From Phycisphaerae bacterium (GTDB taxonomy: Bacteria > Planctomycetota > Phycisphaerae > Phycisphaerales > SM1A02), in assembly GCA_002716385.1 (NCBI GenBank), contig PBAX01000001.1:69048-102885 (forward strand): a stretch of DNA of 33,838 bases, written 5' to 3'. Made by a program: the position numbers and the translations under genes. Within the stretch, counting starts at the first letter, position 1, and each line of letters starts with the position of its first letter. The notes beneath the pieces were generated by a model. The model did no database searches. It was not told the origin of the DNA and saw nothing but the letters and a program-made list of their open reading frames with translations. Shown piece by piece: positions 16,228-24,030 of the stretch.

Positions 16228-16971
16228 CTAGAACGGAAAATTGATGCCCGTGTAGAGCAGAACGCTATCGCGTCCTGGGTTGTTTTCGTAGAGGCTAGCG
16301 TTGGAGATGTGATGCCAACGAACACCTGCGTACCAGCGATTGTTGTTGCCGATGTCGAAGGTCACGCCAAGCCCGGCCTGCGGTGTGAAGTTGAACTCCG
16401 AGCCGTTGTAGGGGACGTTGGCGGTCGTTCCCAGAAGGCCGATGCCGAAGTCTCCGTAGAGGGACCATGTGGACTCCCGAATGAAGTGCCACTCGAAGAG
16501 CAGGTCGAGACTGCCACCGAAGGCGTCGCTGCCGGTCTGGAAGAATCCCCAGAGATTCACTTCGGGCGCGAACGCGAATCCATCTACGATGAAGTACTGC
16601 ATGCCGACACCGCCCATGACCTCCTGGTTCGATCCGTGGACATCGATGCCCCAGCCGCCATGAATGGTCCATCGCATGGAGCCCTCGGTCCCGAATGCGG
16701 GCACGTTGCCAGAGCCGCTTGCGAGCTTGGCTTTGTCCGAGGAAGAGTTGGCCGAGCCGCCATCTGACTCCGACAGATCCATACTTGCGTTGGATTGTCC
16801 GGAATCATCCTGGAACACCGCGGGTGCGACTCGAAGCTTGCTCAGTGAAGCCGCAAGATGAGGCGCCTCGGTGGTGGTCTGGAGCCGGAAGCTTGAAGCT
16901 TCGGATGTCTGTTCCGGAGTGGCTGCGAGCACGCATGACAGGGTCAGTGTCGTCATCAGAAACATGGCCAT
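16228..16971 (-). CDS. PagL-like acyloxyacyl hydrolase (lipid A 3-O-deacylase family), outer membrane
   Basis: A 247-residue protein with a signal peptide (MAMFLMTTLTLSCVLAA), a ~90-residue low-complexity Ser/Asp-rich region, and a C-terminal beta-barrel of alternating strands from about residue 105. The barrel ends with the PagL signature GVRWHHISNASLYENNPG. His221 and Ser223 match the catalytic His/Ser. Asp235 falls at the position (14 after His) held by Glu in Pseudomonas PagL. The family removes the 3-linked acyl chain from lipid A in the outer membrane. The frame is open to 17160, but ATG 16971 with GAGG upstream fits the signal peptide. A hairpin (16986-17006) lies in its leader. Confidence 0.75.
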   Translation of the reverse strand: MAMFLMTTLTLSCVLAATPEQTSEASSFRLQTTTEAPHLAASLSKLRVAPAVFQDDSGQSNASMDLSESDGGSANSSSDKAKLASGSGNVPAFGTEGSMRWTIHGGWGIDVHGSNQEVMGGVGMQYFIVDGFAFAPEVNLWGFFQTGSDAFGGSLDLLFEWHFIRESTWSLYGDFGIGLLGTTANVPYNGSEFNFTPQAGLGVTFDIGNNNRWYAGVRWHHISNASLYENNPGRDSVLLYTGINFPF

Positions 16972-17158
16972 TTTTCCTCGTGTTTGAGCCCCTTCCCGGG
17001 GGCTTGGATGATCAATGCAGGCTATCAGGTTGGCAAGAATTCGTCTTGGAAGCCATGCATCGACTCCATTCACATGAGACAAGAGTGAACATGTGAAAAC
17101 CGCGGTATTCCAGACATCCGATAACTCGAATACAGGCATGAAGATCAAATCCGAGGGC
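16972..17158 (-). other. Leader between the structured RNA/terminator and the PagL-like gene
   Basis: 187 bases without a convincing gene. It holds an inverted repeat AGCCCC/GGGGCT near 16986-17006 that would form a hairpin about 15 bases before the PagL-like start, and no clear promoter hexamers. The upstream-open frame of the PagL-like gene crosses it, but that extension has no signal-peptide logic. Confidence 0.35.
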
Positions 17159-17202
17159 AAAAAAAGACCGCCGTCTGAAGCTCCGACACTTCCAGACGGC
17201 GG
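17159..17202 (-). terminator. Strong Rho-independent terminator (minus strand)
   Basis: A perfect 10-bp stem (17168-17177 with 17193-17202), a 15-base loop, and seven consecutive T on the minus strand (17159-17165). It ends transcripts arriving from the right: either the nucleosidase mRNA (stop at 17412, about 210 bases upstream) or a separate small RNA between the two. It could alternatively act as an attenuator for the PagL-like gene. Confidence 0.85.
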
Positions 17203-17340
17203 CGCGCCACGGAGTTAATCCGCGGTTTGAAGACATTGGTTGATTATCCAAAGGCGGCCTCTGACCGCTGCGTGACCACGGTAGCCGCTTTCCATGCTGG
17301 AGGTCAATGTCAACGGAAATCTTTCTTAGATATTCCTGCA
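17203..17340 (-). ncRNA. Candidate structured RNA upstream of the terminator
   Basis: A non-coding stretch on the minus strand with at least two further stem-loops before the terminator. The first is an imperfect hairpin with GCGGC/GCCGC outer and ACCG/CGGT inner pairs at about 17253-17287. The second is CCGCGG/CCGTGG (one G-U pair, 7-base loop) at about 17207-17225. Hairpins followed by a strong terminator are what a small RNA, a structured 3'UTR or a terminator-type riboswitch looks like. I see no known riboswitch motif. The direction is set by the T-tract of the terminator. Confidence 0.35.
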
Positions 17341-17411
17341 AGCTCATTATTTGAATCACTTTACAGCATTCAGAAAGAGACAAAATACTGAACATAAGGC
17401 TGGAGGCCGAT

Positions 17412-18077
17412 TCAGGGCCTCATTGCCCAATTGCTTTTTTTAAGCTCCTCGGCAACATTTCTCAGGGCCTTGTCAGTTCGTCTGGAGAGGCTCATGAGCG
17501 ATGGGATCCGCCAAGGGTGGCTGAGGATATAGATCGTGATTTTGAGCGGCCTAGCCGCCCCCTGAGCGTCCACAAGCTTGTCACTTCCCGTAGGCAGCTG
17601 CTCCATGGCGGCATCGCTTACACCTCGGATGATGGACCATCTGATCCCCAGTTCAGAGCAGACCTCGGCAAATCGCCATGCTTCCATATCAACCAGATCC
17701 GCAGTCGATGACTCGTACAGCAGAGCCTTCTCAGCGGGGCCAAAGATGGGTTCCGATGACATGTGGATACTCGCGAATGGGCCATTTTCGGGGTTCAAGG
17801 GCTCCTCTGAGTTCACAACAGCGCCATGCTCATTCAGAACCCTGCTGATCCAGAAGCCATTGCCGGAGCAAATATCAGGATTCAAGCCACCGGCCAGACC
17901 AGCCAGAATGAAGTGGTTACCCGAATCCTGCCGTGGGGCCGCTCGGACGGCTGCTTCGACGGCATCGGCTCCCGGCCCGGAAATCCTGACAGGATCAGTC
18001 ACACCCTGTTTTTCGAGGGTTCTACCTTCGATCTGTAGGGGGCAGAAGATGGTTCTCGGGAGCCGTGGTTCAGTCAT
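17412..18077 (-). CDS. PNP/UDP-family nucleoside phosphorylase or nucleosidase
   Basis: A 221-residue member of the PNP_UDP_1 fold. The Gly-rich strand LAGLAGGLNPD and the VDMEAWRFAEVCSELGI segment match the G-x-A-G-G and V-D-M-E motifs that bind the ribose. RGVSDAA provides the Asp that contacts the base in nucleosidases of this fold. MTA/SAH nucleosidase, futalosine hydrolase and the hopanoid-linked nucleosidase HpnG all share this pattern and the sequence alone does not decide between them. ATG 18077 was preferred to the adjacent GTG 18080; neither has a clear Shine-Dalgarno. It is a single gene on the minus strand ending at the terminator near 17160. Confidence 0.75.
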   Translation of the reverse strand: MTEPRLPRTIFCPLQIEGRTLEKQGVTDPVRISGPGADAVEAAVRAAPRQDSGNHFILAGLAGGLNPDICSGNGFWISRVLNEHGAVVNSEEPLNPENGPFASIHMSSEPIFGPAEKALLYESSTADLVDMEAWRFAEVCSELGIRWSIIRGVSDAAMEQLPTGSDKLVDAQGAARPLKITIYILSHPWRIPSLMSLSRRTDKALRNVAEELKKSNWAMRP

Positions 18078-18165
18078 CACAGGGGCAGGCTAACAGGGCT
18101 TTGGCCCATTTGGATGGCTTATGATTTGAAGCCGGAGGTGGATCCGCGTACGATTCGTCTCTCCT

Positions 18166-18240
18166 GACCCCATCGTCTAGTCAGGTCCAGGACATCAGGT
18201 TTTCATCCTGAGAACAGGGGTTCGAATCCCCTTGGGGTCG
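18166..18240 (+). tRNA. tRNA-Glu (anticodon UUC)
   Basis: A complete 75-base cloverleaf. The acceptor stem GACCCCA pairs with TGGGGTC and has discriminator G. The anticodon stem TCAGG/CCTGA encloses the loop TTTTCAT with anticodon TTC, and the T-arm is GGGGTTCGAATCCCC. The 3' CCA is not encoded. It stands alone between a minus-strand nucleosidase and the next + strand gene. Confidence 0.95.
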
Positions 18241-18289
18241 TTTGTTCGGTCAGCTTCCGTCATTTGACGCTTTGATCACGAGGCGTGGC

Positions 18290-19054
18290 GTGGCTATTCC
18301 GGCCTTGCCAGCCATCGCGTGGTTTCTCACCTGCTTTCTGACTCTTTCGAATCAGGTGGTCTCGGCAGGATTGCCCGAACTCAATCCTCAGGAAACACGT
18401 GCGTTGGAACAGGTTCAGGATGGTCCCGACGTCCAAGGGCCGTTGTTTGCTCTGATGTCCGAGCATGTTCTGAATTCAAATGGAACCAACGGATCGTCTG
18501 ATGAGCCAGTGCGAATCCGAATGTCGGTCGCATCCATACTGGCGGCGCCTGAGGATGTTCGAGGTGCGATCTTCCGTGTCGAAGGGGGCCTGCTTGAAAG
18601 CAGGCGGATGGGGCCGCCGCATCAGGACATCGAGGAATGGATGATACGAACGGTCTCGGGTGAACCGCTGATCGTCTATCTGCCGTCAAGTCAGGCTTCA
18701 GGATTCAAGGGAGATGGCCGACTCGTCTCCATCGAAGCAAGATTCTTCAGAAATATCCAAGTGCGTTCGAGAGATGGCCTATTGCGGCGCTATCCGACCT
18801 TTTTCGGGGTTCATCCCAGCAGTCTTGGACGTTCGAAGGCCATGGTCTGGGAGCAAATGGATATCCTCATGCTTCTGGGTTTCATGATTCTGCTTGTAGT
18901 GGTGGGGCTTGTGGTCATGACCATGGCCCGACGGCAGGGACGAACACATCCTGTGAGGAAAGCTCGCTTGATTCAAATTCAATCACCCATCTCAGATGAT
19001 CCGGTTGCGGCGCTGAAACAACTTCGCAGCCAGAGTGAGAGGAGCCAGTCATGA
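18290..19054 (+). CDS. Membrane-anchored protein of unknown function upstream of aroB
   Basis: About 254 residues from this start. It has a hydrophobic N-terminus (signal peptide, IPALPAIAWFLTCFLT...VVSA), a ~170-residue extracytoplasmic region and a C-terminal helix (LMLLGFMILLVVVGLVVMTMA) with a basic tail. The middle part (VRGAIFRVEGGLLESRR, LIVYLPS, VSIEARFFRNIQVRSRDG) resembles an OB-fold-like beta barrel. The start is uncertain. The frame is open to TTG 18242, just after the tRNA. GTG 18290 has GAGG 6 bases upstream, while TTG 18272 would add ITRR and give a more typical signal peptide. It overlaps aroB by ATGA. Confidence 0.7.
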   Translation: MAIPALPAIAWFLTCFLTLSNQVVSAGLPELNPQETRALEQVQDGPDVQGPLFALMSEHVLNSNGTNGSSDEPVRIRMSVASILAAPEDVRGAIFRVEGGLLESRRMGPPHQDIEEWMIRTVSGEPLIVYLPSSQASGFKGDGRLVSIEARFFRNIQVRSRDGLLRRYPTFFGVHPSSLGRSKAMVWEQMDILMLLGFMILLVVVGLVVMTMARRQGRTHPVRKARLIQIQSPISDDPVAALKQLRSQSERSQS

Positions 19055-20151
19055 TTGAATTGAGTGTCTCGGTGCCCGGTGGTTCCTATCCCATACATAT
19101 CCAATCCGGTCTGTTTCCGCAGGTAGGTGAACGAGTTGAAGGGATGCACAGGGGGCGTCACGGTCTGGTGATCTTCGACGACAAGGTGCGTCCATTGCAT
19201 GGCGAGTCCCTGATGGATGGTTTCTCCTCGAGCTGGAACATGCAGGCGGTTGATTTTCAGGCCTTGGAAGCAAACAAACGCATGGAGACGGTGAGCAGGT
19301 TGCTCAATGATTGTCTCGCTGCGGGTCTTGATCGTGGTGGATTGGTTCTTGCAGTTGGTGGAGGCATCACGGGAGATGTCGCGGGATTCACAGCGGCTTC
19401 CTACATGCGAGGCATTGCCCTGATACAGATACCGACCACCCTGTTGGCAATGGTGGACGCCTCCGTGGGAGGGAAGACCGGTGTCAACCTGCCATTGCCG
19501 GGCGGAGAGGGCACAGGCAAGAATCTCGCTGGCGCCTTCTGGCAGCCCAGCGGCGTACTCATGGATCCAATGGTTCTTGAAACCCTTGATCCGCGAGATC
19601 TCAGATGTGGACTCGGCGAATGCATCAAACATGCCATGATTGCGGATCCGTCCATGCTCGATCTGATCGAGTCGGAAAAGGAGGGCATTCTGGCAGCGGA
19701 CCCTGATTGTCTTGAACGGCTGATCCATCGAGCTGTTGAGATCAAGATTGCGGTCATCGAAGAGGATGAACGAGAGCATGGTGCCAGAGCGTCTTTGAAT
19801 CTGGGACATACCTTCGCACATGCCATTGAGCCCATTGCCGATCTGGATCTCAGACATGGGGAGGCTGTGGCCATTGGTCTTGTGGCAGCAGCCAGTTGCG
19901 CACAGGAGCTTGGGATGATCGAACCCGCAAGGGTGCAACGGATGCGATCAGTCATCGAACAGGTGGGTTTGCCTACGAGCCTCTCATCATCGATCCCCGT
20001 GGATCGCCTGATACAAGCCATGCGTTTCGACAAGAAGGTTCATGATGGCCAGCTTCGTCTGGTGCTTCCAGGGCCGGATGGCGTCACGATTCATGACGAT
20101 ATCCCCATGGATGCGGTCCAAAGGGCCTGGCAAGTCGTCGGCGCAGTCTGA
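19051..20151 (+). CDS. aroB: 3-dehydroquinate synthase
   Basis: A 366-residue enzyme that converts DAHP to 3-dehydroquinate with NAD and a divalent metal, the second step of the shikimate pathway. Visible signatures are AVGGGITGDVAGF, DASVGGKTGVN, the metal-site segments GLGECIKHAM and NLGHTFAHAIE, and LRHGEAVAIG. Length is normal. The start overlaps the preceding membrane protein gene by four bases (ATGA). Confidence 0.96.
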   Translation: MIELSVSVPGGSYPIHIQSGLFPQVGERVEGMHRGRHGLVIFDDKVRPLHGESLMDGFSSSWNMQAVDFQALEANKRMETVSRLLNDCLAAGLDRGGLVLAVGGGITGDVAGFTAASYMRGIALIQIPTTLLAMVDASVGGKTGVNLPLPGGEGTGKNLAGAFWQPSGVLMDPMVLETLDPRDLRCGLGECIKHAMIADPSMLDLIESEKEGILAADPDCLERLIHRAVEIKIAVIEEDEREHGARASLNLGHTFAHAIEPIADLDLRHGEAVAIGLVAAASCAQELGMIEPARVQRMRSVIEQVGLPTSLSSSIPVDRLIQAMRFDKKVHDGQLRLVLPGPDGVTIHDDIPMDAVQRAWQVVGAV

Positions 20152-20253
20152 GCGTCTCGACCTCGGGATCATGGTTCAAGCAGGGAGTCTGCCGAGGCCG
20201 ATAAAGCACGTGGCTTCCGGGACATTTATCCATCTTCTGGGATCAGGACCTCC

Positions 20254-21441
20254 GTGCGTACTATCGCCATCGTGAATCAGAAGGGCGGGTGTGGCAAGAC
20301 CACCACCGCCATCAATCTTGGAGCGGTCGCTGCCGCCCGGGGAATTCGCACGCTGGTGGTCGACATGGATCCGCAAGGGCACTGTGCAGCTGGTCTGGGT
20401 GTGCCGCTTGATGGGATCGAGTTCGGTGTCGTCGAGGCGATGCTTGCCCAGCAGCCCGATGCCGACGCCTTCAGCCGGCTCTGGCCGGTCGGACGGAATC
20501 TGTCGCTGCTGCCCAGCACCATCATGCTCGCGCTTCAGGAATCCGCGGAAGGTGAACTCTCCAGATTGGCCGACAGAGACCAGCGGTTGTCGCATGCCTT
20601 GGAATCGCTTTCGCCAGGACATGACCTGTGCCTCATCGACTGCCCACCCTCCATCGGACTTCTTACGTTCAACGCCCTGCGGGCCGCTCAGGAGGCCATC
20701 GTTCCAGTCGAGACCGGATACTTTGCGATGCAAGGGGCCCATAGGCAGCGACAGACGATCGAAGCTCTGGTGCATCGGTTGAATAAGCCGTTGCACTGCC
20801 ACATGCTGCCGACGCTGTACGATCCTACCTCGGCGTTGGCCATTCGCATTCTGGCGACGCTGCGGCAGCACTTCGATGATCTTTTGATTCCAGTTCAGGT
20901 CCGCGAGGACGAGGCATTCCGCGTGGCCGCAAGCCTCGGGCAGCCCGTGGTTGAACATGCACCGGATTCCGACGCCCGTCGCGACATCGAGATGCTGCTT
21001 GACTGGTTGCTTGCCAACCCGCCTTCGCAGTCGAAGGTCACGGATGACGTCAAGGAGAACCGTCCGAATTCGCGGGTTGCTGAAATTGCGATGCGTGTGG
21101 AGTCGAGTGAAGAGGGACGCGAGGAAACGCCTGTTCCCATCACCTTCGGTGTTCAGGTCACCGATCAGGGAATTCGGTTCAGACAGCCGGGCGGCCCCGA
21201 GCAGTCGATGGCCATCTGTGGCGATTTCAATGGATGGTCGATGTCCGCGACTCCGATGAGCTTCAGGCCCGAAGCCGGTGTGTTCGAGGCCGTGGTGGCG
21301 TTGCCTCCCGGTGAATATCGATATCAGATCGCCGTTGATGGGCGAATGCATAGAGATCCTTACAACGGTTCTAGTTCTCAACAGGAACAGGACCAGCCCA
21401 TCAGTCGTCTGATCGTTGCAGACGAAAGCTCCGGCTTATGA
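20254..21441 (+). CDS. ParA/Soj-type ATPase fused to a C-terminal glycogen-binding (CBM48-like) domain
   Basis: A 395-residue fusion. Residues 1-250 are a ParA-family ATPase: deviant Walker A KGGCGKTT at 10-17 with the signature lysine, VDMDPQGH for the A' motif and LIDCPPSIG for Walker B. A polar linker (about 255-295) leads to a beta-sandwich at about 300-385 whose GDFNGW (323-328) and LPPGEYRYQIAVDG are hallmarks of the AMPK-beta/CBM48 glycogen-binding fold. ParA proteins position chromosomes, plasmids or protein clusters. A carbohydrate-binding-like tail suggests a cargo related to polysaccharide, or a reused sandwich fold. The start is GTG with AGGA upstream. No parB lies beside it; the next gene overlaps by ATGA. 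Confidence 0.88.
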   Translation: MRTIAIVNQKGGCGKTTTAINLGAVAAARGIRTLVVDMDPQGHCAAGLGVPLDGIEFGVVEAMLAQQPDADAFSRLWPVGRNLSLLPSTIMLALQESAEGELSRLADRDQRLSHALESLSPGHDLCLIDCPPSIGLLTFNALRAAQEAIVPVETGYFAMQGAHRQRQTIEALVHRLNKPLHCHMLPTLYDPTSALAIRILATLRQHFDDLLIPVQVREDEAFRVAASLGQPVVEHAPDSDARRDIEMLLDWLLANPPSQSKVTDDVKENRPNSRVAEIAMRVESSEEGREETPVPITFGVQVTDQGIRFRQPGGPEQSMAICGDFNGWSMSATPMSFRPEAGVFEAVVALPPGEYRYQIAVDGRMHRDPYNGSSSQQEQDQPISRLIVADESSGL

Positions 21442-22757
21442 GTCGTCTGAGGGATGACATCGAACAGTTGACGGCGCGGATGACGACACCGGCTGCGAAT
21501 GTCGCCGATCAATCCGACATCGAGTCGATGGAGCGGCCGGAGATCATGGTTCTGATCATGGGTCATCTGCCTGTGCGGGCGGGCCTGTGGCGACTGCCGA
21601 CAGCCTGCTTCCTTCTTCCGGAGTGCCAGTCGATCATCGTTGCGCGGCAAGAAAATGATGATTTGTTCCTTGAGTGGACGGGATCGTCTGTCGTGGATCT
21701 CGATGAATCCGGCCTGTCGATGCTCGAGCATCTGCCAAGCCATTCGAAGTTCGTTGTTGTCCCGGACTCCAACATCGACGCCGAGGTGTTGGCTGACATG
21801 GCACCGGATCGTGTCGCACTCGTGACAGGTGGAGATCAGGCCGCCATCGTCGGTGCCTACAGTCAGCTGAAGAACCTGAAGATCGATAGTGAAGTCGCCA
21901 TTGAACTGGTCATCGTGGGATCCGAGCCCGACAAGGTGGGGGAAACCGCCACTCGTCTGATCGATGCCGCATCAAGGCATCTGGATTGCGAGATTCGATT
22001 TGCTGGTGCAATCGAGAGGATCGAGGCGAATACCGGTCTGGTCGCATCCTGCGAGGTCGCCGATCAGGATGGTGGCCTGCTCGAGCTTGTCAGAAGAGTT
22101 CGTCGTGGACCGGCTCCCTCAAGAAATCAGAGTGCCGATTCCGCGAACCAAAGAGTCGTTTCCACTGGAATGAGCGGGGACATGAGCACCACCGGCTCAT
22201 TCGCGAGGAACATGGTTCATCCAGAATATGAGGTGGACGACTCATCTGCTTCTGAAATCGAATCGGATTGCAAGAGGCTGCTTCCCATGCAGCCGGTGGT
22301 CATGAAGCACGCTCAGGAAGCTGCCGAAGTCGTCGTCCCACCGTTGGAATCACCGGAATTGGATGCCCAGACGCGAACGCCTTCGGTCGATGCTCCCGTT
22401 GAGGCATCGCTGGCATCCCATCTTGAGAACTTGCGAGCATTGCCTGTGAATGCCCCGGTCTGTCCATCCATCGAGCTGGCCGTTGACGATTCAGGACAGC
22501 TGCACTTGCTGGCTCGTGATGTGGATGTGTCAGGCATTCCCGTCGTTCAGAACTGGATTCGAGAACACCAAGATCTACTCACGATGGCGTTGCCTGATGT
22601 TCGGTTCCATCATCCCGAGTCGATTCGCATCCATGTTCTGGGACAGGACGTCAAGGTCCTGTGTGGTCTGCGAGGCACAGGTTGGCATCCCCATCTCCTT
22701 GTTCGAGTGGATGAGGCGACTCGTGGCAACTGGATGCATGTCTCTCTTGAAGATTGA
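21438..22757 (+). CDS. Divergent MinD/ParA-like protein lacking the P-loop
   Basis: A 439-residue protein coupled to the ParA fusion (ATGA overlap). Residues ~35-230 follow the MinD/FlhG layout. VALVTGGDQAAIVGAYSQLKNL corresponds to the stretch that reads V-T-x-P-x-x-x-I-x-D-A-Y in MinD. LVIVGSEPDKVGETATRLIDAA and a LDCEIRFAGAI strand follow, then the usual ending LLELVRRV. There is no Walker A lysine loop near the N-terminus, so it is probably not an ATPase. Residues ~230-350 are low-complexity and likely disordered. A small domain ends the protein (IHVLGQDVKVLCGLRGTGWHPH). It may be a non-catalytic partner of the preceding ParA protein (inference). Confidence 0.7.
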   Translation: MSRLRDDIEQLTARMTTPAANVADQSDIESMERPEIMVLIMGHLPVRAGLWRLPTACFLLPECQSIIVARQENDDLFLEWTGSSVVDLDESGLSMLEHLPSHSKFVVVPDSNIDAEVLADMAPDRVALVTGGDQAAIVGAYSQLKNLKIDSEVAIELVIVGSEPDKVGETATRLIDAASRHLDCEIRFAGAIERIEANTGLVASCEVADQDGGLLELVRRVRRGPAPSRNQSADSANQRVVSTGMSGDMSTTGSFARNMVHPEYEVDDSSASEIESDCKRLLPMQPVVMKHAQEAAEVVVPPLESPELDAQTRTPSVDAPVEASLASHLENLRALPVNAPVCPSIELAVDDSGQLHLLARDVDVSGIPVVQNWIREHQDLLTMALPDVRFHHPESIRIHVLGQDVKVLCGLRGTGWHPHLLVRVDEATRGNWMHVSLED

Positions 22758-22840
22758 GCTACCCCTGCAATAACCAGCATCCCTTACGTTCAAGCACTGG
22801 TTTCTTGCCTCTTCGAGGCTGAACGTATACCGTCTACGGA

Positions 22841-23314
22841 ATGCAGCCGGATCCACGAATCAATGATGAAGACATGCTCGATTCCAGCGGCAGCCCGACG
22901 AGGAACCGCTTGATTGGATTGCTGTTCGCGGTGATTGGCATCGCCATTCTGTCAGTCGCAGCAGCATTGACACCGGCTGAAGAGGGGATTGGTACCCATC
23001 GTTCACTTGGTCTGCCCCAATGCAACTGGATCACCATGATGGACGTACCATGTCCGACCTGTGGCATGACTACCGCCTTCAGCAATACCGTGAGGGGCGA
23101 TTTCGTCAGTGGTTTTCGAGCTCAGCCACTTGGGTTGGTATTCTGCGTGATCGTCGCCATGGCCGTCATCGGCGGACTCTGGACAGCTGTATTGGGACGT
23201 GGCCCGGGTGGGTTGCTCGCAGCAGCCTGGAACCGTTGGTGGACATGGGGTCTTGTGGCCTTTGCCGTGTTGGCATGGGTGTGGAAAATTGTGGACCATC
23301 GAGGGCTCATCTGA
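22841..23314 (+). CDS. DUF2752 family membrane protein
   Basis: A 157-residue protein with three helices (about 23-43, 93-115, 132-150) and the DUF2752 signature CPTCGMTTAF at 71-80. The function of the family is unknown. ATG 22841 and ATG 22874 are both possible. A -10-like TATACC at 22826 would put the transcript start almost at the first ATG. Its stop overlaps the next ATG (TGATG). Confidence 0.85.
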   Translation: MQPDPRINDEDMLDSSGSPTRNRLIGLLFAVIGIAILSVAAALTPAEEGIGTHRSLGLPQCNWITMMDVPCPTCGMTTAFSNTVRGDFVSGFRAQPLGLVFCVIVAMAVIGGLWTAVLGRGPGGLLAAAWNRWWTWGLVAFAVLAWVWKIVDHRGLI

Positions 23315-24024
23315 TGTCGATGGCAGGAACACGTTGCCTCATCAAAGTAGTGTTGCTCGCTTCATTGCTCCCGTGGCTCTGCAGTTGCGCGGTGGGCTAC
23401 CTTGCGGCGGGCATGCAGCAGAACTTCGAGTATCAAAAGCTTGTCGAGGTGCTTGCACGCTACGACGGGCTGGAGCACCAGACCGTGGCCGTGATCGTGG
23501 ATGCTGATCTGGCGACACTCTATGAGCATCCAATGCTGTGTGACACGGTTGCGGAGGGGGTTAGCAAGCGACTTTCGGACAAGGTTTCTGGAATTCGTAT
23601 CCTTCCCCAAGCGATAGTCAGGAACTGGAAGTTCTCGACCCCTCAGTGGAATGCATTGCCATATGGCGATATCGCGAAGCAGCTGAATGTGGATCGCGTT
23701 GTTCTCATCGACATACAGAACTTCAGGTTGCATCCTCGCGGCAATCGCTGGATGTGGGACGGCCAATGCATCGCCATGGTTGGAATCATCGAGCGGGACA
23801 ACATCGAGCCTGATGAGCTGGCGGACGTGTATCAGATCAATGCGAGATTTCCCAAGCTCAAGGAGCTTGATAGGGAAAGTGCCACCGAGGAAGCCATCAG
23901 GACCGGGTTGTACGTCGAATTCATAAAGAACGTCGGCTGGCTTTTCTACCCACATCTTCAGCCGAAGTATCCGGACAAGTACCGTCCGGAGCTGGATCGC
24001 AACAATGCCGACGTGGAGATGTGA
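23314..24024 (+). CDS. Lipoprotein, paralogue of the next gene
   Basis: A 236-residue lipoprotein. The signal peptide ends in LCSC (Cys25). The mature part has an alternating strand/helix layout: TVAVIVDADLATL, AEGVSKRLSD, GDIAKQLNVDRVVLIDIQNFRL. That pattern (a small ABC-auxiliary or GNA1162-like lipoprotein fold) is repeated in the following gene, so the two are probably a tandem duplication. The longer open frame (from 23020) only overlaps the DUF2752 gene; ATG 23314 is coupled to that stop. The function is unknown. Confidence 0.8.
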   Translation: MSMAGTRCLIKVVLLASLLPWLCSCAVGYLAAGMQQNFEYQKLVEVLARYDGLEHQTVAVIVDADLATLYEHPMLCDTVAEGVSKRLSDKVSGIRILPQAIVRNWKFSTPQWNALPYGDIAKQLNVDRVVLIDIQNFRLHPRGNRWMWDGQCIAMVGIIERDNIEPDELADVYQINARFPKLKELDRESATEEAIRTGLYVEFIKNVGWLFYPHLQPKYPDKYRPELDRNNADVEM

Positions 24025-24030
24025 CAAGTG

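Noticed and set aside
18097..18125. Promoter for tRNA-Glu
   Set aside because: TATGAT at 18120-18125 is a fair -10 box, but no -35 hexamer lies at an acceptable distance.
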